A stretch of DNA of 64,000 nt. Source: Arthrinium phaeospermum. Taxonomy: Eukaryota; Ascomycota; Sordariomycetes; Amphisphaeriales; Apiosporaceae. Under the pieces are notes generated by a model. It searched no databases. It saw only the letters and a list, made by a program, of their open reading frames with translations, and was not told the origin of the DNA. This document shows positions 40,707 to 52,177 of the stretch, piece by piece. The DNA lies in assembly GCA_006503535.1 (NCBI GenBank), contig QYRS01000013.1, forward strand, positions 682,001 to 746,000, written 5' to 3'. A program made the position numbers and the translations under genes. Each line of letters begins with the position of its first letter. Position 1 is the first letter of the stretch.

Positions 40707-42929
40707 TTAATGCTCGAGCAGGCGCAGACTACCCTGAACAACCACGTTCTCGAGGATGGATCCCGGAGGAATGTCGATCGTCGAGCCCTCGGTTGCCACA
40801 ATGATGACGGTGCCCTTCAGGACGACACCACGGCCCAAGTTGACATTACCAGTGATGGTGAGGTGGTCGAGTTCGACAATCTTGGGGATGGAGGCGATGC
40901 GCTTCTGGAAGTCGGACACCTTCTTGAAATCACCACCGAGCTTGATCAGGGGCGCGTCACCAAAGCGGCTGGCGCTCATTTGCAACTGGCCGTGCTTCAG
41001 GGCGTACAGATCCGACTTGACGAGCATGAGATCGGAGCACGTCTTGACGGGCAGGAAACGACGACGGGGAACGTTGACTCCGTGGGCGTTGCGGAAATGG
41101 CGGATGGCAGCACCGACGGCGGTCTCGAGCTGAATGACGGAAATGTCGGACTCGCCCTTCTTGTCGCCGGGAATGGTCTTGCCGTTGGGGATGATTTCCA
41201 TCTCGAGCTCATCGTTCTCGACGACACGCTTAATGGCCTTGACGTTCATCCAGATGTTGTTGGTGTTGAAGTACTTGAACTTCTTGATCGACTTGAACTC
41301 GTTGACATGCTCCTTGGGGACCTGAGCAATCTCGAGCAGGCGGACAGAGCCCTCGTAGTCGATGATGGTACCGCCCTTGACATCGGCCTTGGTCTTGTTG
41401 GTCAACTCCATGACGTACTCGGACTCGGACTCGATCATGTGCTGCAGGATGCGCAGATCAACGACGGCACCCAGGTTGTCAACGTTGGACAGGAAGATGA
41501 TCTCGATACCACGCTCGATGAGCTTCTCAAGGACACCCGAGTTGTAAAGGGACTCGAAGACGTCACCGTGGCCAGGGGGGTACCAGTCAGAGACGGCAGA
41601 GTCGAAGCTCTTGGGGGCAGGCAGGAGCGAGTCCTTGAGGATTCGGGGGTACCGAGACTGGTTGAAGGTCATGATGTCGACGTTGTGGCCCTCGTACTTC
41701 TTGATGATGGCAGCGGTGTCATCGTTGGTGTTGAACGAGTTCATCAGGATGAAGGGGACGTTGGTGTCGTAAGTTCGGTTCAGGTACTCGACCTGGCGGA
41801 CGGAAAGATCCAAGAAGGACATGCCATCACGGACCTCGATGACGGACTTGGGGCCGACACAGCCCATGGAGGTACCAAGACCACCGTTGAGCTTCAGGAC
41901 GGCGAGCTTGTTCAGGAAGTTGACCGACTCGGAGTTGGCAAGATCCTCGTAGTCGACGACCTGGCCCTGGGCAGGGGGGGCAATGCGATCCCAGTCACTG
42001 TTGATCCAAACACATTATCAGCAGCTGACTCTCGCTGAGCAGATGGGCGAGTAGGATGTTTATACGTACACGGCGTTGCCCTTGGACTTCTCGTTCAAGT
42101 AGCGGCGGAAGAGCGAGAAGAAGTTGTCCATCTCGGTCTCGAAGAGCTTCTTCTCCTCGGGGTCCTTGACGGTCTCGGCAAGCTCCGTCAGGGAGTTGCG
42201 CATTTGCGCGGCGGCGATGTTGGTCGAGGCATTCTCGAAAGCCTTGCAACCAATGTCAGTATCTCTGCGGGACATTTTTTCTTCTTCTTCTTCTTCTTCT
42301 TCTTCTTCTTCGGGAAATCGCCAGCAATGCTGAGTAGGGAAGCCACAAGGTAATGAAAGAGATGCGGTGTGGTTTGCGATGGATGGAGAAAGAGGTCTAG
42401 CGTCGAAACAGCACAACAATGGTGATTTGCGTCTGGGTTAAGTGTAATTTAATGGGCAAGTCGAGGTATGTGAATGGTGTATACAGCTTAAGGCTGGATG
42501 TGGTTTATGAATAGTCTGGGGGTACAATAGCCAGATGGAGATTGAATGGTGCAGATGGGCGGATTGTCCAACTTGAACTGAGGCAGGGGAGAACCGATCG
42601 TGAGCAGGCTAGGAGCAAGGAAGCACGAGTTTCCTTCCCCATGTTGCCCAGGGAAACAGTGCAGCTGGGCCACGGTCCAGCAGACCGTAGTGCCTGGATC
42701 GTCGAGCTGTTTTCCTCAAGGCATTTGCAGCCACTTAAGGCAGCAAGGGAACGAACGAACGACTGGAGATATGGGAGGTACGTAGGGGTCTTTGAGGGGG
42801 GAGAATCCAACCCAATTCAAGCGAACTTACCATGTGTGATCGAGTCTTGCCGTGGTGACGGCCACCGGCTTCGTCGCCGTTGCCGGGCTTCAGGTGCGAA
42901 GGCAGCGCGCTCTTGATAGCGGACGCCAT
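40707..42929 (-). CDS. UGP1: UTP-glucose-1-phosphate uridylyltransferase
   Basis: Three exons, 42929-42831, 42242-42070 and 41997-40707, give 520 aa. The enzyme makes UDP-glucose from UTP and glucose-1-phosphate for glycogen, trehalose and wall glucans, in the cytosol. Diagnostic sequence is [17 protein letters not shown] (uridine-binding loop), [36 protein letters not shown], and the C-terminal beta-helix ending [26 protein letters not shown]. Exon 1 ([16 protein letters not shown], ending TRSHM) joins to [15 protein letters not shown] through an AAG acceptor. The first intron is unusually long for this genome (588 bp) and holds the TTC repeat. The second joins NAV to DWDRIAPP. The exon structure agrees with the family's known N-terminus. 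Confidence 0.96.
42279..42311. repeat. (TTC)11 microsatellite in UGP1 intron 1
   Basis: About eleven TTC units; GAA on the transcribed sense. It lies about 37 bases before the intron acceptor, so it is part of the region where purine-rich sequence replaces the usual polypyrimidine tract. Confidence 0.85.
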
Positions 42930-45900
42930 TGTGATGTGGTGTTTGGAGGAAGGTATATAGAGACGAGTGAGAGTCCCTGGGTGAAGATAGCCTCTATAGT
43001 GTTGCCAGACAGGTCAGTTAAAGGGGGAGGTCGACAGAGCGGGAGTGAGGAAGGTACGAACGGGTCCGGAGTCGAGTTGGCGCAAGTTTTTGGCTTTTTG
43101 TTGTACAGGACGACGTCGGTCAAGGCCAAACAGGGATGCGGTAGATGGCGGGGTAGAAAAGAGGGCACACCCAAGCTTTAGGATTAGGAGCTTTCTTCCT
43201 GGTCCGTTGTTCGTCGCGTCTTCTGTCGGTGCCCAGTCGTCAGTGCTGCTATTTCATCCTGAGACCTGGAGGGGGGCTCTTATTAGAACAGCTTGACGTA
43301 ATTTGGCGGCAAACAGCAAGCAACCCCCATGCAGGCAACAGACACCACCAATAAGAAGCACCCGCCCAAGCATCTCGTTGTCTGAACTCTTGCATCCATC
43401 AATCGATCTTCCAGTCTGGCCCTCTCAACAAGCGGGCGGACGTGTGTACCGTACCATACACACACACACACACAACGCACAAGGAGGGGAAGGGTACGAC
43501 ACAGCAGGCCTGCGCTTGCACCTCTGCTTGCGCACTTGCAGCACACCACCACCCGGAATAAGAGGAGAAAGCATCCAATACTGTAGCTAGGCCACTCACT
43601 CACCTTCTGAATCGTTCGACCACCAGCAGCCCAGCTATAGGGCGATGACGAAATCTGTAGATTCGGCAATGCGGGACGATGGAAAGGGAGGAAACAGAGA
43701 GACTGCAGAAGCGACCAGATAGATCAATATATTTCTCAATACTTATCGCCTCACCGGGCAAATCATTAAGTACTTCAGCCTCTCCTTCAACCTACCTCAC
43801 TACACTATTGATGTATACCTCATGGTAGCCGCCATCTCTTCATGCTACTAAACTTACATGCCCCAAAGTCACAAGTGCTACAGGTCGGTCGGTACCTCAC
43901 TTTCGTTGATTGATCAATCTACCTCATGCAACCCTCTGCCGTTGCTCCTGGAGACTATTGACACCTCATACTGCCTCATACGGATGCCCACCAGGCCGTC
44001 GTACCTGACAACCTGACCTGAACATGATCGGGCCAAATTTCCCGTCCTTGGAAGAGTCCAGATTTCGCGGGAAAAAACGCCTTTAAGGTGGAATGCGCCT
44101 GATAACCTGCCAAAGAAGGAGGAAGCTGCTTGGCTGTCGAGTAGGCCCCGGCCCATTGCGACTTGTGGCGTACCGCTCGCAGGGGTGCCTAGACCGCCAT
44201 CGGCAGACTGTGCGTCTTTAGAGCCTGGGCCAAATAAGTCTCATCTCTGACCACTGGTTTGTTGGTGGGACGGATGGATGCAGAGATGTCAATAATGCCC
44301 GGAACAGTGAACTGTTGTTGCGTATAGACGTAGGAGGATTAGCCAGGTGGAGGATCGGAGGAGATCGCTTGCATCCCGCCTGCTTTCTCACCTGCTTCGA
44401 CGACCCCGCAGGTACTTTTACTTAGTAGTACAGACTTAGTTGTCCTCGTTAAACAGAGTGTCAACATGCACGCTGCCATATCGAAGTGGTGGCGGCAGCA
44501 TGCAATGAACATACGGCATTGCACAGTGGAATCATCACGGACGCGTCAAAAGTTGCCTGAGGGACGCGAGATTTCTGCACCTGATTTACATCAATGTTCT
44601 GGCCTGTACGTGCGAATAGTGAGTGGTAGTATGAAGTACCTACCTACACGCTCTATTGAACTCGCATCTCATTAAGAGATCGGCAAATTAAACCCCTCCC
44701 TAACCCCCCCTTGAGATGGCCACAAGGGTAAGGGATCCCGGCTCTCTCTGCCACCCTGATTCATATGCCATATCTGTCTGTAACCACTATCTGTATTTCG
44801 CATCCGTCTTTGCGGCATTCAAATCAAAAGCCCGCCAGTCAGCGGGAACTTGTGAGGCTGACGGCGCCTGTCATTTGGAAGTTCCGACAGGAAGCTTGGT
44901 TGGGCCCCACCAAATAATACAACTCGGGTGGCTTCCATCTAATGAAAGCATACGTGGGCATCGTGGACGAGTCCACCCCAGTACAACACAGCAGCCCCTG
45001 GCTAACCTAGATAGATCAATGGGTTGGCAGAACCAAGTCACCCACCGCCGAAGCGTCGAAACGTGAACAGAAGATCCATGGTGAGGCTCAAGCTGGACGT
45101 TCAGCATCAAAGCCTATGTAACTACCTACATATGGACACAAGCAGCGCACGGAGAGAAGGCCGAGCCCCTGCGCCTCCTGTTGAACGAACGCGGCACAGC
45201 CATGTTTCTTTATCGTTCCGCACCCCTGGATTTGGTCGCGTTCAGCCGCAGCAAATAGACAGCAAGAAGCACTGCCACGTGCACCCAGTATGGCATTAGT
45301 TCTTTCTCTCTTTTCTCAACGTTCCGGGCTGGGTGGGCAAGACAGTTTCTGACTCGCAACTTCAATGCCCGATATTGTCTTGCTGCTCCAGGGGCTGGAT
45401 CTGATTTTTGCCAGTGAATTGATCTGAACTTTTTTCTTCTTCTATTTTTTTCCCAAACATGGTTTGAAAAATGCGGATGGAGCTAAAACGCACTTATTAT
45501 TAGCTACTCCTGTGAAGTATATCTTGAGCTGTTCAATACTTGCTGCAAGCCGCCCCCCCTAGTACCGGTAGACAGCGGCCTATGACCTATGGACATATGG
45601 ACCCCCACTGTCTGCAGCAGGCATATTGTGGCTTGATGGCTGATGATAGTGCGGCTGACTCGCCAGTCGATGGGCACCTGCAGCAGTTGGGATTGAACTG
45701 ATGATCGTAAATACCTCCTAAAATGGCCAGAGCAACCAACTGAGACAACCCCAATTCGAAGCATGCAGCAGTCCGTTCAACTCAATACTTGAATATCACC
45801 CCCTAGTTGGCCATTTTGATCGGAACATAGGCCGAGATTTTTGAGACAATTTGGAAACAAGAAGACGAGAAAAGTGAGGTTATATTGAGATTGAGATCCC

Positions 45901-45950
45901 CAAGTCTACACCAGCGCCCCCTGCCCACGATACTGGAAGCCACGCCCAAC
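42930..45950. other. Divergent intergenic, UGP1 / GIG1-like
   Basis: Three kilobases without a recognisable gene. It contains a CA repeat (43458-43474) and an imperfect hairpin (45687-45695 with 45746-45754). UGP1's leader probably occupies the left part. Confidence 0.5.
43458..43474. repeat. CA dinucleotide repeat
   Basis: Seventeen bases of alternating A and C. Confidence 0.8.
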
Positions 45951-46708
45951 ATGGGAAGCACAGACAGCCCGCTGCCGTACTGGCAGGTCAACGTCCCGGA
46001 GGCCGAGCGCGAGCGCGAGTGCCCCGAGTTCCTGCGCGACCTGAGCGCCAAGGACCGGGGCATCATCGGCACGCCCGACGACCAGTACCACACCCTGACC
46101 TGGCCCGAGGTGCGGGACATTGTGGCGACGAACCGTCTGGACCGCTTCCAGCGCGTGCCGTCCGAGCTGCGGCGCTACCTGGCCTACAACTGGCAGCTGC
46201 GGCGCGAGCACGGGAGCGTCATGAACTTCGTCCTGAACCAGCGGCTGCGGTGGACCATGCCCATCGCCCCCAAAGGCAGGCCGTTCGAGTGCCCCGAGCA
46301 CGACATCAAGACGCTCTGGAACGACTGGCCCTACGGCCTCGACGAGCGCATCGTCCACATCGTTGTCTGGACAAAGTTCGACCTCGAGGAGGACCCGCAG
46401 ACCTTGGATCTCACCGATGCGGCGAGGAAAGACATTAACGACTACGTAGACAAAGTTTTCGGGTCGCGTCTGCCGCAGGAGAACGTAAGTTGTGCAGCTG
46501 TCTGTTTGTTTCTTATGCGTGCCTGCAATCTCATATCTGTTTATCTATGCCGCTGACTGTGACGGGACAGTACATATGGTTTAAGAACTGGAGCTCCTTG
46601 AAGTCCGTCCACGCTGTAGAGCACTTCCACGTCATGCTGTTTGATCCCGATCCGGCTTTCATCGACGAGATAACCCACGGGGATGTTCCCTTGTGCCGCA
46701 AAGTCTGA
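45951..46708 (+). CDS. DUF3605 protein, N-acetylglucosamine-induced protein 1-like
   Basis: Two exons, 45951-46484 and 46571-46708, give 223 aa. The compact soluble protein has no signal or membrane segment. Family-like blocks are YHTLTWPEVRDIVATNRLDRFQR, SELRRYLAYNWQLRREHGSVMNFVL, WNDWPYGLDERIVHIVVWTKFDL, and after splicing YIWFKNWSSLKSVHAVEHFHVMLFDPD. I recognise this as the DUF3605 family, whose Candida member GIG1 is induced by N-acetylglucosamine; its biochemical activity is not known to me. The intron has a GTAAGT donor and a CAG acceptor and is in phase 0. The family's conserved His and Trp residues near the C-terminus suggest an active or binding site, but that is a guess. Confidence 0.85.
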
Positions 46709-46895
46709 TTGATTCCGGCCTCCGCTTTACTTGCTTTGGGTTGTTACAAATTGGACAGCTAGACAGACTTGTAGACTAGATCAGACCTGGGCTCACCATA
46801 GAATCCGCGAGAAGCTTGATAGACCGATAGTGACCCTATTGAGATATCTACTTTACCCTTTTGTAAATGTATAGACAAGTAGCGAGCGTAAATTC

Positions 46896-47975
46896 TCAGG
46901 GCAAGGCGCCTCCTGCTTTGATTTCGACCGCCGGGCATTCAGCGAACGGTACTGCAATGGGCTTGGCAAGACTGATCTTGACTTGCCAGCCTCGCTCGCG
47001 GGCCGTCTTGGGCTCGTCGGCAATCTTGAACTCGTCGAGTATCTTGTTGGCCAATAGCGACCCTAGCGCCTCAAGTGTCTCAAAGGAAGAACCCTCCATG
47101 ATCTAGATATTTTGGTAGGGATCAGTTAGTTACATCCTTTCTCCTATCTTCTCCAAGACGGGCCAAGATGAAAGAGAAAACACTAGGGAGAAAAGAAAAC
47201 TTACATCGAAAACCAACTTCTCCACCTCGGGGTGAATATCGCGCGTCGTGTCAAGCCGGTCAATCTCGACGTCGGCCACGACCATCTGCTTGGCCTGGCG
47301 CTCGTTGGCGTTGACGCCGATGAGCGTGGGGATGTGCAGGCCGTGGATGCGGAGGGAGCGGGCGTACGACTGCAGCGGGTTGGTCTTCTCCTCGCTGAGG
47401 CCCGTCTTGAAGCAGGCCGTGACGGTGAGCGCGACGCCCGCGCCCAGCAGGGAGGCCTTGGGCAACTCCACCGTCAGCGTCAGCGACCGCAGCTTGCCGG
47501 CGTCGAGGAAGGGGACCTGGTCCAGCGGCAGGGCCCGCCGGCTGCCGTCGACGACGCGGCCCGTCAGCCCGACCCAGAGCATCTCGAAGGCGTCGGCGGC
47601 GCTGGGGCCCTCGCCGGCGTCCGCCTTGCGCGCGACGTCGGGGTCGGTGGGCGGCTGCGCCCGCGCCGAGAGCTGGTCCAGGCCCTCGCGCAGCCGCTTG
47701 CTCAGGTTGCCGTAGTGGGCCGTGTCGCCCGACGAGACGTTGTCGCCGGCGGCAGCGGCGCGGAACGGCTGCTGGAAGGAAACCTCGGTCGACAGCAGCG
47801 CCGGCTGCGCTTTGTTGGCCCGGCCCCAGGCGTCGCGGCCCACGGGCAGCGTCCCCTGCAGGTTATGCACTCGGACCACGGCGAGGGGCTCCCCCGCGCC
47901 GGCGGCGACTTGCCAGTCTGTCAGCAGCGGCGCCGGAGGATCGGCACTTTGCTGTTGGAATTGAGCTGGCTCCAT
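46896..47975 (-). CDS. Dihydroneopterin aldolase-fold protein
   Basis: Two exons, 47975-47205 and 47102-46896, give 325 aa from the better-context ATG at 47975; an in-frame ATG at 48005 would add 10 residues. The protein looks like two tandem dihydroneopterin-aldolase (FolB-like) domains. The first starts at LAVVRVHNLQGTLPVGRDAWGR, and the second contains LRIHGLHIPTLIGVNANERQAKQ with METLEAL-like MEGSSFETLEALGSLLANKI after the splice. The related family converts dihydroneopterin to 6-hydroxymethyl-dihydropterin in folate synthesis; yeast has this activity fused in FOL1, whereas this protein stands alone. Domain 1 carries a long Ala/Gly-rich insertion. Whether it is catalytic is not certain. 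Confidence 0.82.
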
Positions 47976-48429
47976 AGTGATCCAATTCTTGAGCGATGAT
48001 AGCATTTGCGGGAAGGGGAAAAGAATCTCTGCGGAGTATTGGCTCTGAACGGGCCTATCGAGTGTCTCAAGCGTCGTCAGGCGGGTGACGTCAGTTGATT
48101 CGGAAAGATGAGATGAGAGCGCCGGCTAAGGAACGCCAAACAAGCAGGTAGATAGTCAAGATATCCAGGTATTGGTGTCGAGACTTGATAAACTGATTTC
48201 GGACGCAAGGAAGTGGATGCTGCAATATATAAGTATGCTACCTAATGTGTATTGAAGGTTGATGTTTATATCGATCGGTCCGCTACCTGCCTCAGCCCCA
48301 CCAAGTCCCAGGCCCAGGCTACAGCTACACCCAACACCTCACTCCAGTCGAAGGTATGAACGGAACACAGCATTCGGTCGTGCCACTATTTGTCACTTGC
48401 CTTTCAGTGACGCGTCGCCAACCGAGCAA
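47976..48429. other. Intergenic, tandem minus-strand genes
   Basis: Promoter of the aldolase-fold gene and 3' flank of the GNAT gene. No further gene seen. Confidence 0.5.
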
Positions 48430-49149
48430 TCAGACCTCTTTGGGATACCACATCATGTTCCAGATCTTGTGCATGTCCTTTGCGCCCCATTGGCTGAGAT
48501 CGGTTTCCAGCAAACCGATGTCTTTGAATCCGTTCTTCAGATACAAACTGTGGCCGTCCACAGAAGCCTCTAGGTATGCAGGCAAACCCAGCTCCCGAGC
48601 TTGCTCCAGGGCCCAGTGGATTAGCATTGTTCCTGCTCCCCGGCCTTGCTGCGTCGGATGCGTCTGCAGCATATGCAAGTCTTTTTGATGTCAGCATCCA
48701 TCGTATAGGTTAAGTATTGACCTAACTGCTGCCACTCTGCAAATAAGTTTGAGTGGCCACTCACACACATGGGGCTTATCACCCACGACTCGAGCTCGTT
48801 GGGCCATCATGCCTCCCCACAGCTTCTCACAGGCCTCGATGTTGCTACCGGCACCGAACACCCGGGGGGTCATCTCCGGCGGCTCCAGGTGGACGTGCAC
48901 CTTAGCCCAGGCGATCATCTGCTCGTGCTCGTCGCCCTCGATCTCCGTATCGACGACCTTGACGTGTCGCGCCGTCTTGTCTTCCTCGAAGGTCTTGATG
49001 AAATACTCGGACCGCATCTGTTTAGCCTCCTCGGGGAACGGGCCGGGAAAGAGGAAGGGCGTGAAGGGGTTAGGGGCGTACGCGAGCTTCTCAATTTCCA
49101 GCCCGCGAGGGAGATCCGCCATTGTAAACTCTCGAAGCTCTAGCGGCAT
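48430..49149 (-). CDS. GNAT-family N-acetyltransferase
   Basis: Two exons, 49149-48765 and 48680-48430, give 211 aa. The ATG at 49149 is the first before MPLELREFTMADLPRGLEIEKLAY, a common GNAT start. The acetyl-CoA-binding motif A is formed by the splice: HV|YLHMLQTHPTQQGRGAGTMLIHWAL, with the Gln/Arg-x-x-Gly-x-Gly/Ala loop. Motif B is LPAYLEASVDGHSLYLKNGFKDIG. The first part has FLFPGPFPEEAKQMRSEYF. Small fungal GNATs of this type acetylate small amines or unknown substrates, and the target cannot be named. The intron uses GTGAGT and an AAG acceptor, with a CTGAC branch-like site 12 bases upstream; other acceptors break the motif. Confidence 0.88.
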
Positions 49150-49922
49150 CTTGACGTCGTTGTCTTTTGACTGCGTGTCTCGGCCGAGATGCAACGACTA
49201 ACTAGCTAATATGCACTTCTGCCCGCACAAGCTGTTCATGCTGTCTGGCATATTTATACATTCATACCTAGGTATGTTTCCTCTGCTTTGGTCTCAAGTG
49301 ACACGAGCTTGGCGAGCGCTAGCTCTTCTGTCAGAAAACGGTGCCCGGCTGGATGAGTCACCCCGAGTATCATGTTATCCTGCCGGCAACATGGGCCGTT
49401 ACCAAAAGAGGAAGGAAAGTATACATGTGTTGGGATAATTGGATTTCTATCTATACTGAACTGTTGGAAGTATACGAAGCTAACCAGCGGTGTTGCTACA
49501 ATGAAGACGAGCGTTCACTTCATTGGAACTTTTCGAAAGAAAAAAAGACCTGCATACTAAAATGAAGTAAGGCAAAAATTTGCCTCCCCATGCTGATGTT
49601 GATCGATGTCGTAGCAAAATCCGATGCATCTATCCGGTCGTTCGGTTTGTGGTTCTCCCCGAAAACAGGCGGGGCATAAAATTGCACCTACCCATCAACT
49701 CATGGGCTTCGGCGTTAGGTTCATGACAGATGCAACTTTCATCTACTGGCGTCGAGGATTAGGATTCATGGGAGTCGAGCCAACTAACAGCCGCCTGTAG
49801 GCCATTATTTGAGAGACAAGAACTGCACCGAGGCATACATAGCCAACCAAGGGTCGCGGGTTCTGCACATCCGGCCACTACCTACCACGCCGCGTCATAT
49901 CCCCCCACCATCTCCGGCCAGC
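49150..49922. other. Divergent intergenic, GNAT / SET-MYND
   Basis: Shared upstream region. Short frames only; no element recognised. Confidence 0.5.
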
Positions 49923-51767
49923 ATGTCCACCATCCCGTCCACCCTAACCCTTCGCGGCACGCCGTCCTCCCCCGGCGGCCGTCACCTCCGCGCCGCCCAG
50001 TCCTTCAAGCCGGGGGACGCGATCGCCTACTTCGCAGAGCCCTGCATCGCCATCCCCGACGCGCCCACCCAGGCCGAGGTATGCAACTCCTGCCTTCTCC
50101 CGTCCTCCAGCGCGCCCCGGCTCTGCACCGGCTGTAAATCCATCGCCTACTGCAGCGTCGCCTGCCAGAAGGCCGACTGGGCCCGCGTGCACAAGGAGGA
50201 ATGCAAAGTGTTCCGGCGCGTCCAGGCCGCGGCGCAGGGCCAGCCGCTGCCCACGCCCGTGCGTGCGCTGGTGCAGATGCTGCTCCTGGCCGACAAGATG
50301 GAGTCCTCGACGGGGCTGCGGCTGGAGAGCCACGTCGAGGATTTCCGTCAGCATGCCGCTGGGGGCGGTGAGCCCGAGGAGCGGCTGGAGGGGCCGTCGT
50401 GGCGGGATCTGGAGCTGCAGGCCATGGGCGCCGTGCATTATCTCGGCCGCGAGGCCAGCCTTCACAATATAGCGAATGCCCTAGAAGCGGCGTGTAAGGT
50501 ACGTATGTGCGTTGTGGCCATCGGGCTTCCGAGATAGGGAGACGCAGGGAAGTTGTGGGATTTCTTGGGCTAACAGAGTCTCGCCCTTCAGCTACAAGTC
50601 AACTCGTTCAGCCGTCTCGATCCTGATGCTGGACAGACTGGCTTGTATATGCACCCGGGCCTGGCCATGGTGAACCACTCATGTACGCCAAGTGCATTTG
50701 TGCAGTTTATCGGACGCAAGGCTGTGCTTCGAGCGTATCGATTCATTCAGAAAGATGAGGAAGTCGCAATATCTTATATTGGTAAGTTGCTCGGAGCCAT
50801 ACGCCCACGTTGCTGCTTACTTATGTTGATATATGCGTACTATAGCCTGTGAATCTCACCGGAGCCACCGACAAAAGACGTTGAAAGAGCGATACCACTT
50901 CCAGTGCAATTGTCCTCGGTGCAAGGACGACCTAGACGTCTACGAGGCCGGCCAAGCCTATCCTCACCTGGACCTCAACCGCCTCACCCTGACACCTGAC
51001 CTGAAACTTTACCGCGACCCTTCGATAAGCGGATCTCTTAGGTCCAACGTAGCACTGCAGCGCGTGGTTGACGAAACCTTCTTGGAATGCTCCCAACCCC
51101 TGACCGGTATGGACTTTGCCGAGCGTGCGAAGCTCCTGGGACGCCGGTGGGAGAAGTGTGCGCCGCTCCGCAAAGCCAAGCTCTACGCCATCGAGCCGCT
51201 GCCCCGAATGCTGTCCGAGGCTAGTATATACTTCACGGAGCTCGGGAGGTTCTCGCACTCCCTGGCCATCTCCTGCTTCCTGGCTCTCAACTGCGACCCC
51301 TTCCAGTACCCCATGCCTTTCCACCCCTTCAGGGTGAAAGGGATGATGGCCGTAGGGAAACTCATCAGCAACACGGGCAAGGCTACGCCACGGGCACCGC
51401 CGGTCAGGGAAGCGCAGCCGGGCAACCCCTGGAGGCCAGGCTCAAGCAGGTTTTCGAAGCCACCGACTCGATTACCGTGGCGCAGGCAGCCCTGATGATG
51501 GGTGCCTGGTGGGGACCGAAGGCGCACTCGGAGGAATGGCAGCCCTACCAGGAAGCCATCGAGGTGCTAAAGGATGTGGAGACACTCCCTGGCCGTGCCG
51601 ACGAGAAGAAGATGCTGAGTCTCTGGGCGAAGGGTGGACAAGATCTTGAGGCCCAGTTGTTCTTCGAGCATGCTGTCCTGAAGCCAGTCCAAGAGCTTGC
51701 CAGTCTTGCTTTGGATATCATGGACACAGAGTTTGGTGGCCAGCAGTCTCTTGTGAGGAAAAGTTAA
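49923..51767 (+). CDS. SET and MYND domain protein (SMYD-like), frame break near 3' end
   Basis: Exons 49923-50498, 50592-50781 and 50846-51767. The N-terminal half-SET region is followed by a MYND zinc finger (~54-95: CNSCLL, LCTGCKSIAYCSVACQKADWARVHKEEC). The second SET part has GLYMHPGLAMVNHSCTPSAFVQF, EVAISYIACES after the splice, and a post-SET CNCPRC. SMYD proteins are lysine methyltransferases using S-adenosylmethionine. The frame encoding PFRVKGMMAVGKLISNTG runs out at 51495, while the continuing C-terminus (QVFEATDSITVAQAALMMGAWW to LVRKS) is in another frame. Either a 56-bp GT-AG intron (51352-51407) exists, giving 543 aa, or one base is missing near 51378. A non-ATG upstream extension at 49809 was rejected. 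Confidence 0.85.
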
Positions 51768-52177
51768 TCTAGTTCTTTCGGACTTTGAATATAATTATTC
51801 ATCACCCCAAACGTGAGGCAAGACTACATAAGCTAGTCCCACCGTCCCCTGGGTAGTGTCTACAATGTTCACAGCACAAGACAAAATAGAGATATTGCGC
51901 TGTCTGATTTGAGCTAACAGATATTCTATCAACACCTAAACTCATCGCCTCCTTCCATTACTCTGTAGCGTCCAGCACTACCTGGTATCTTTGACCCCGT
52001 ATTGAATGTCGGGGGAAGTCTGCTGATGCTAACTTCTTAGTCGGTTCTCCTGACGTACTTTTGTTAGGCCATACTGTTCTCACCAATTTGCCGGGTGGCT
52101 AGCCCCCCCCCCCCCCCCCCCCCCCCTTTTTGATACAGGCTCGTACTCCTATGCCTACCATATTTCCTGCTCTATAC
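51768..52177. other. Convergent intergenic
   Basis: 3' regions of the SET/MYND (+) and Mis18-like (-) genes. It contains the C24 run. Confidence 0.5.
52103..52126. repeat. C24 homopolymer
   Basis: Twenty-four consecutive C residues between two convergent genes, followed by T5. Confidence 0.85.

Noticed and set aside
45687..45754. tRNA-like element on the minus strand (box A-like CTCAGTTGG and box B-like GTTCAATCC, with a 9-bp outer stem)
   Set aside because: The outer stem consumes the sequence needed for the T arm, and D-arm pairing fails, so no cloverleaf can be drawn. At most it is a decayed or chance pol III-like element.
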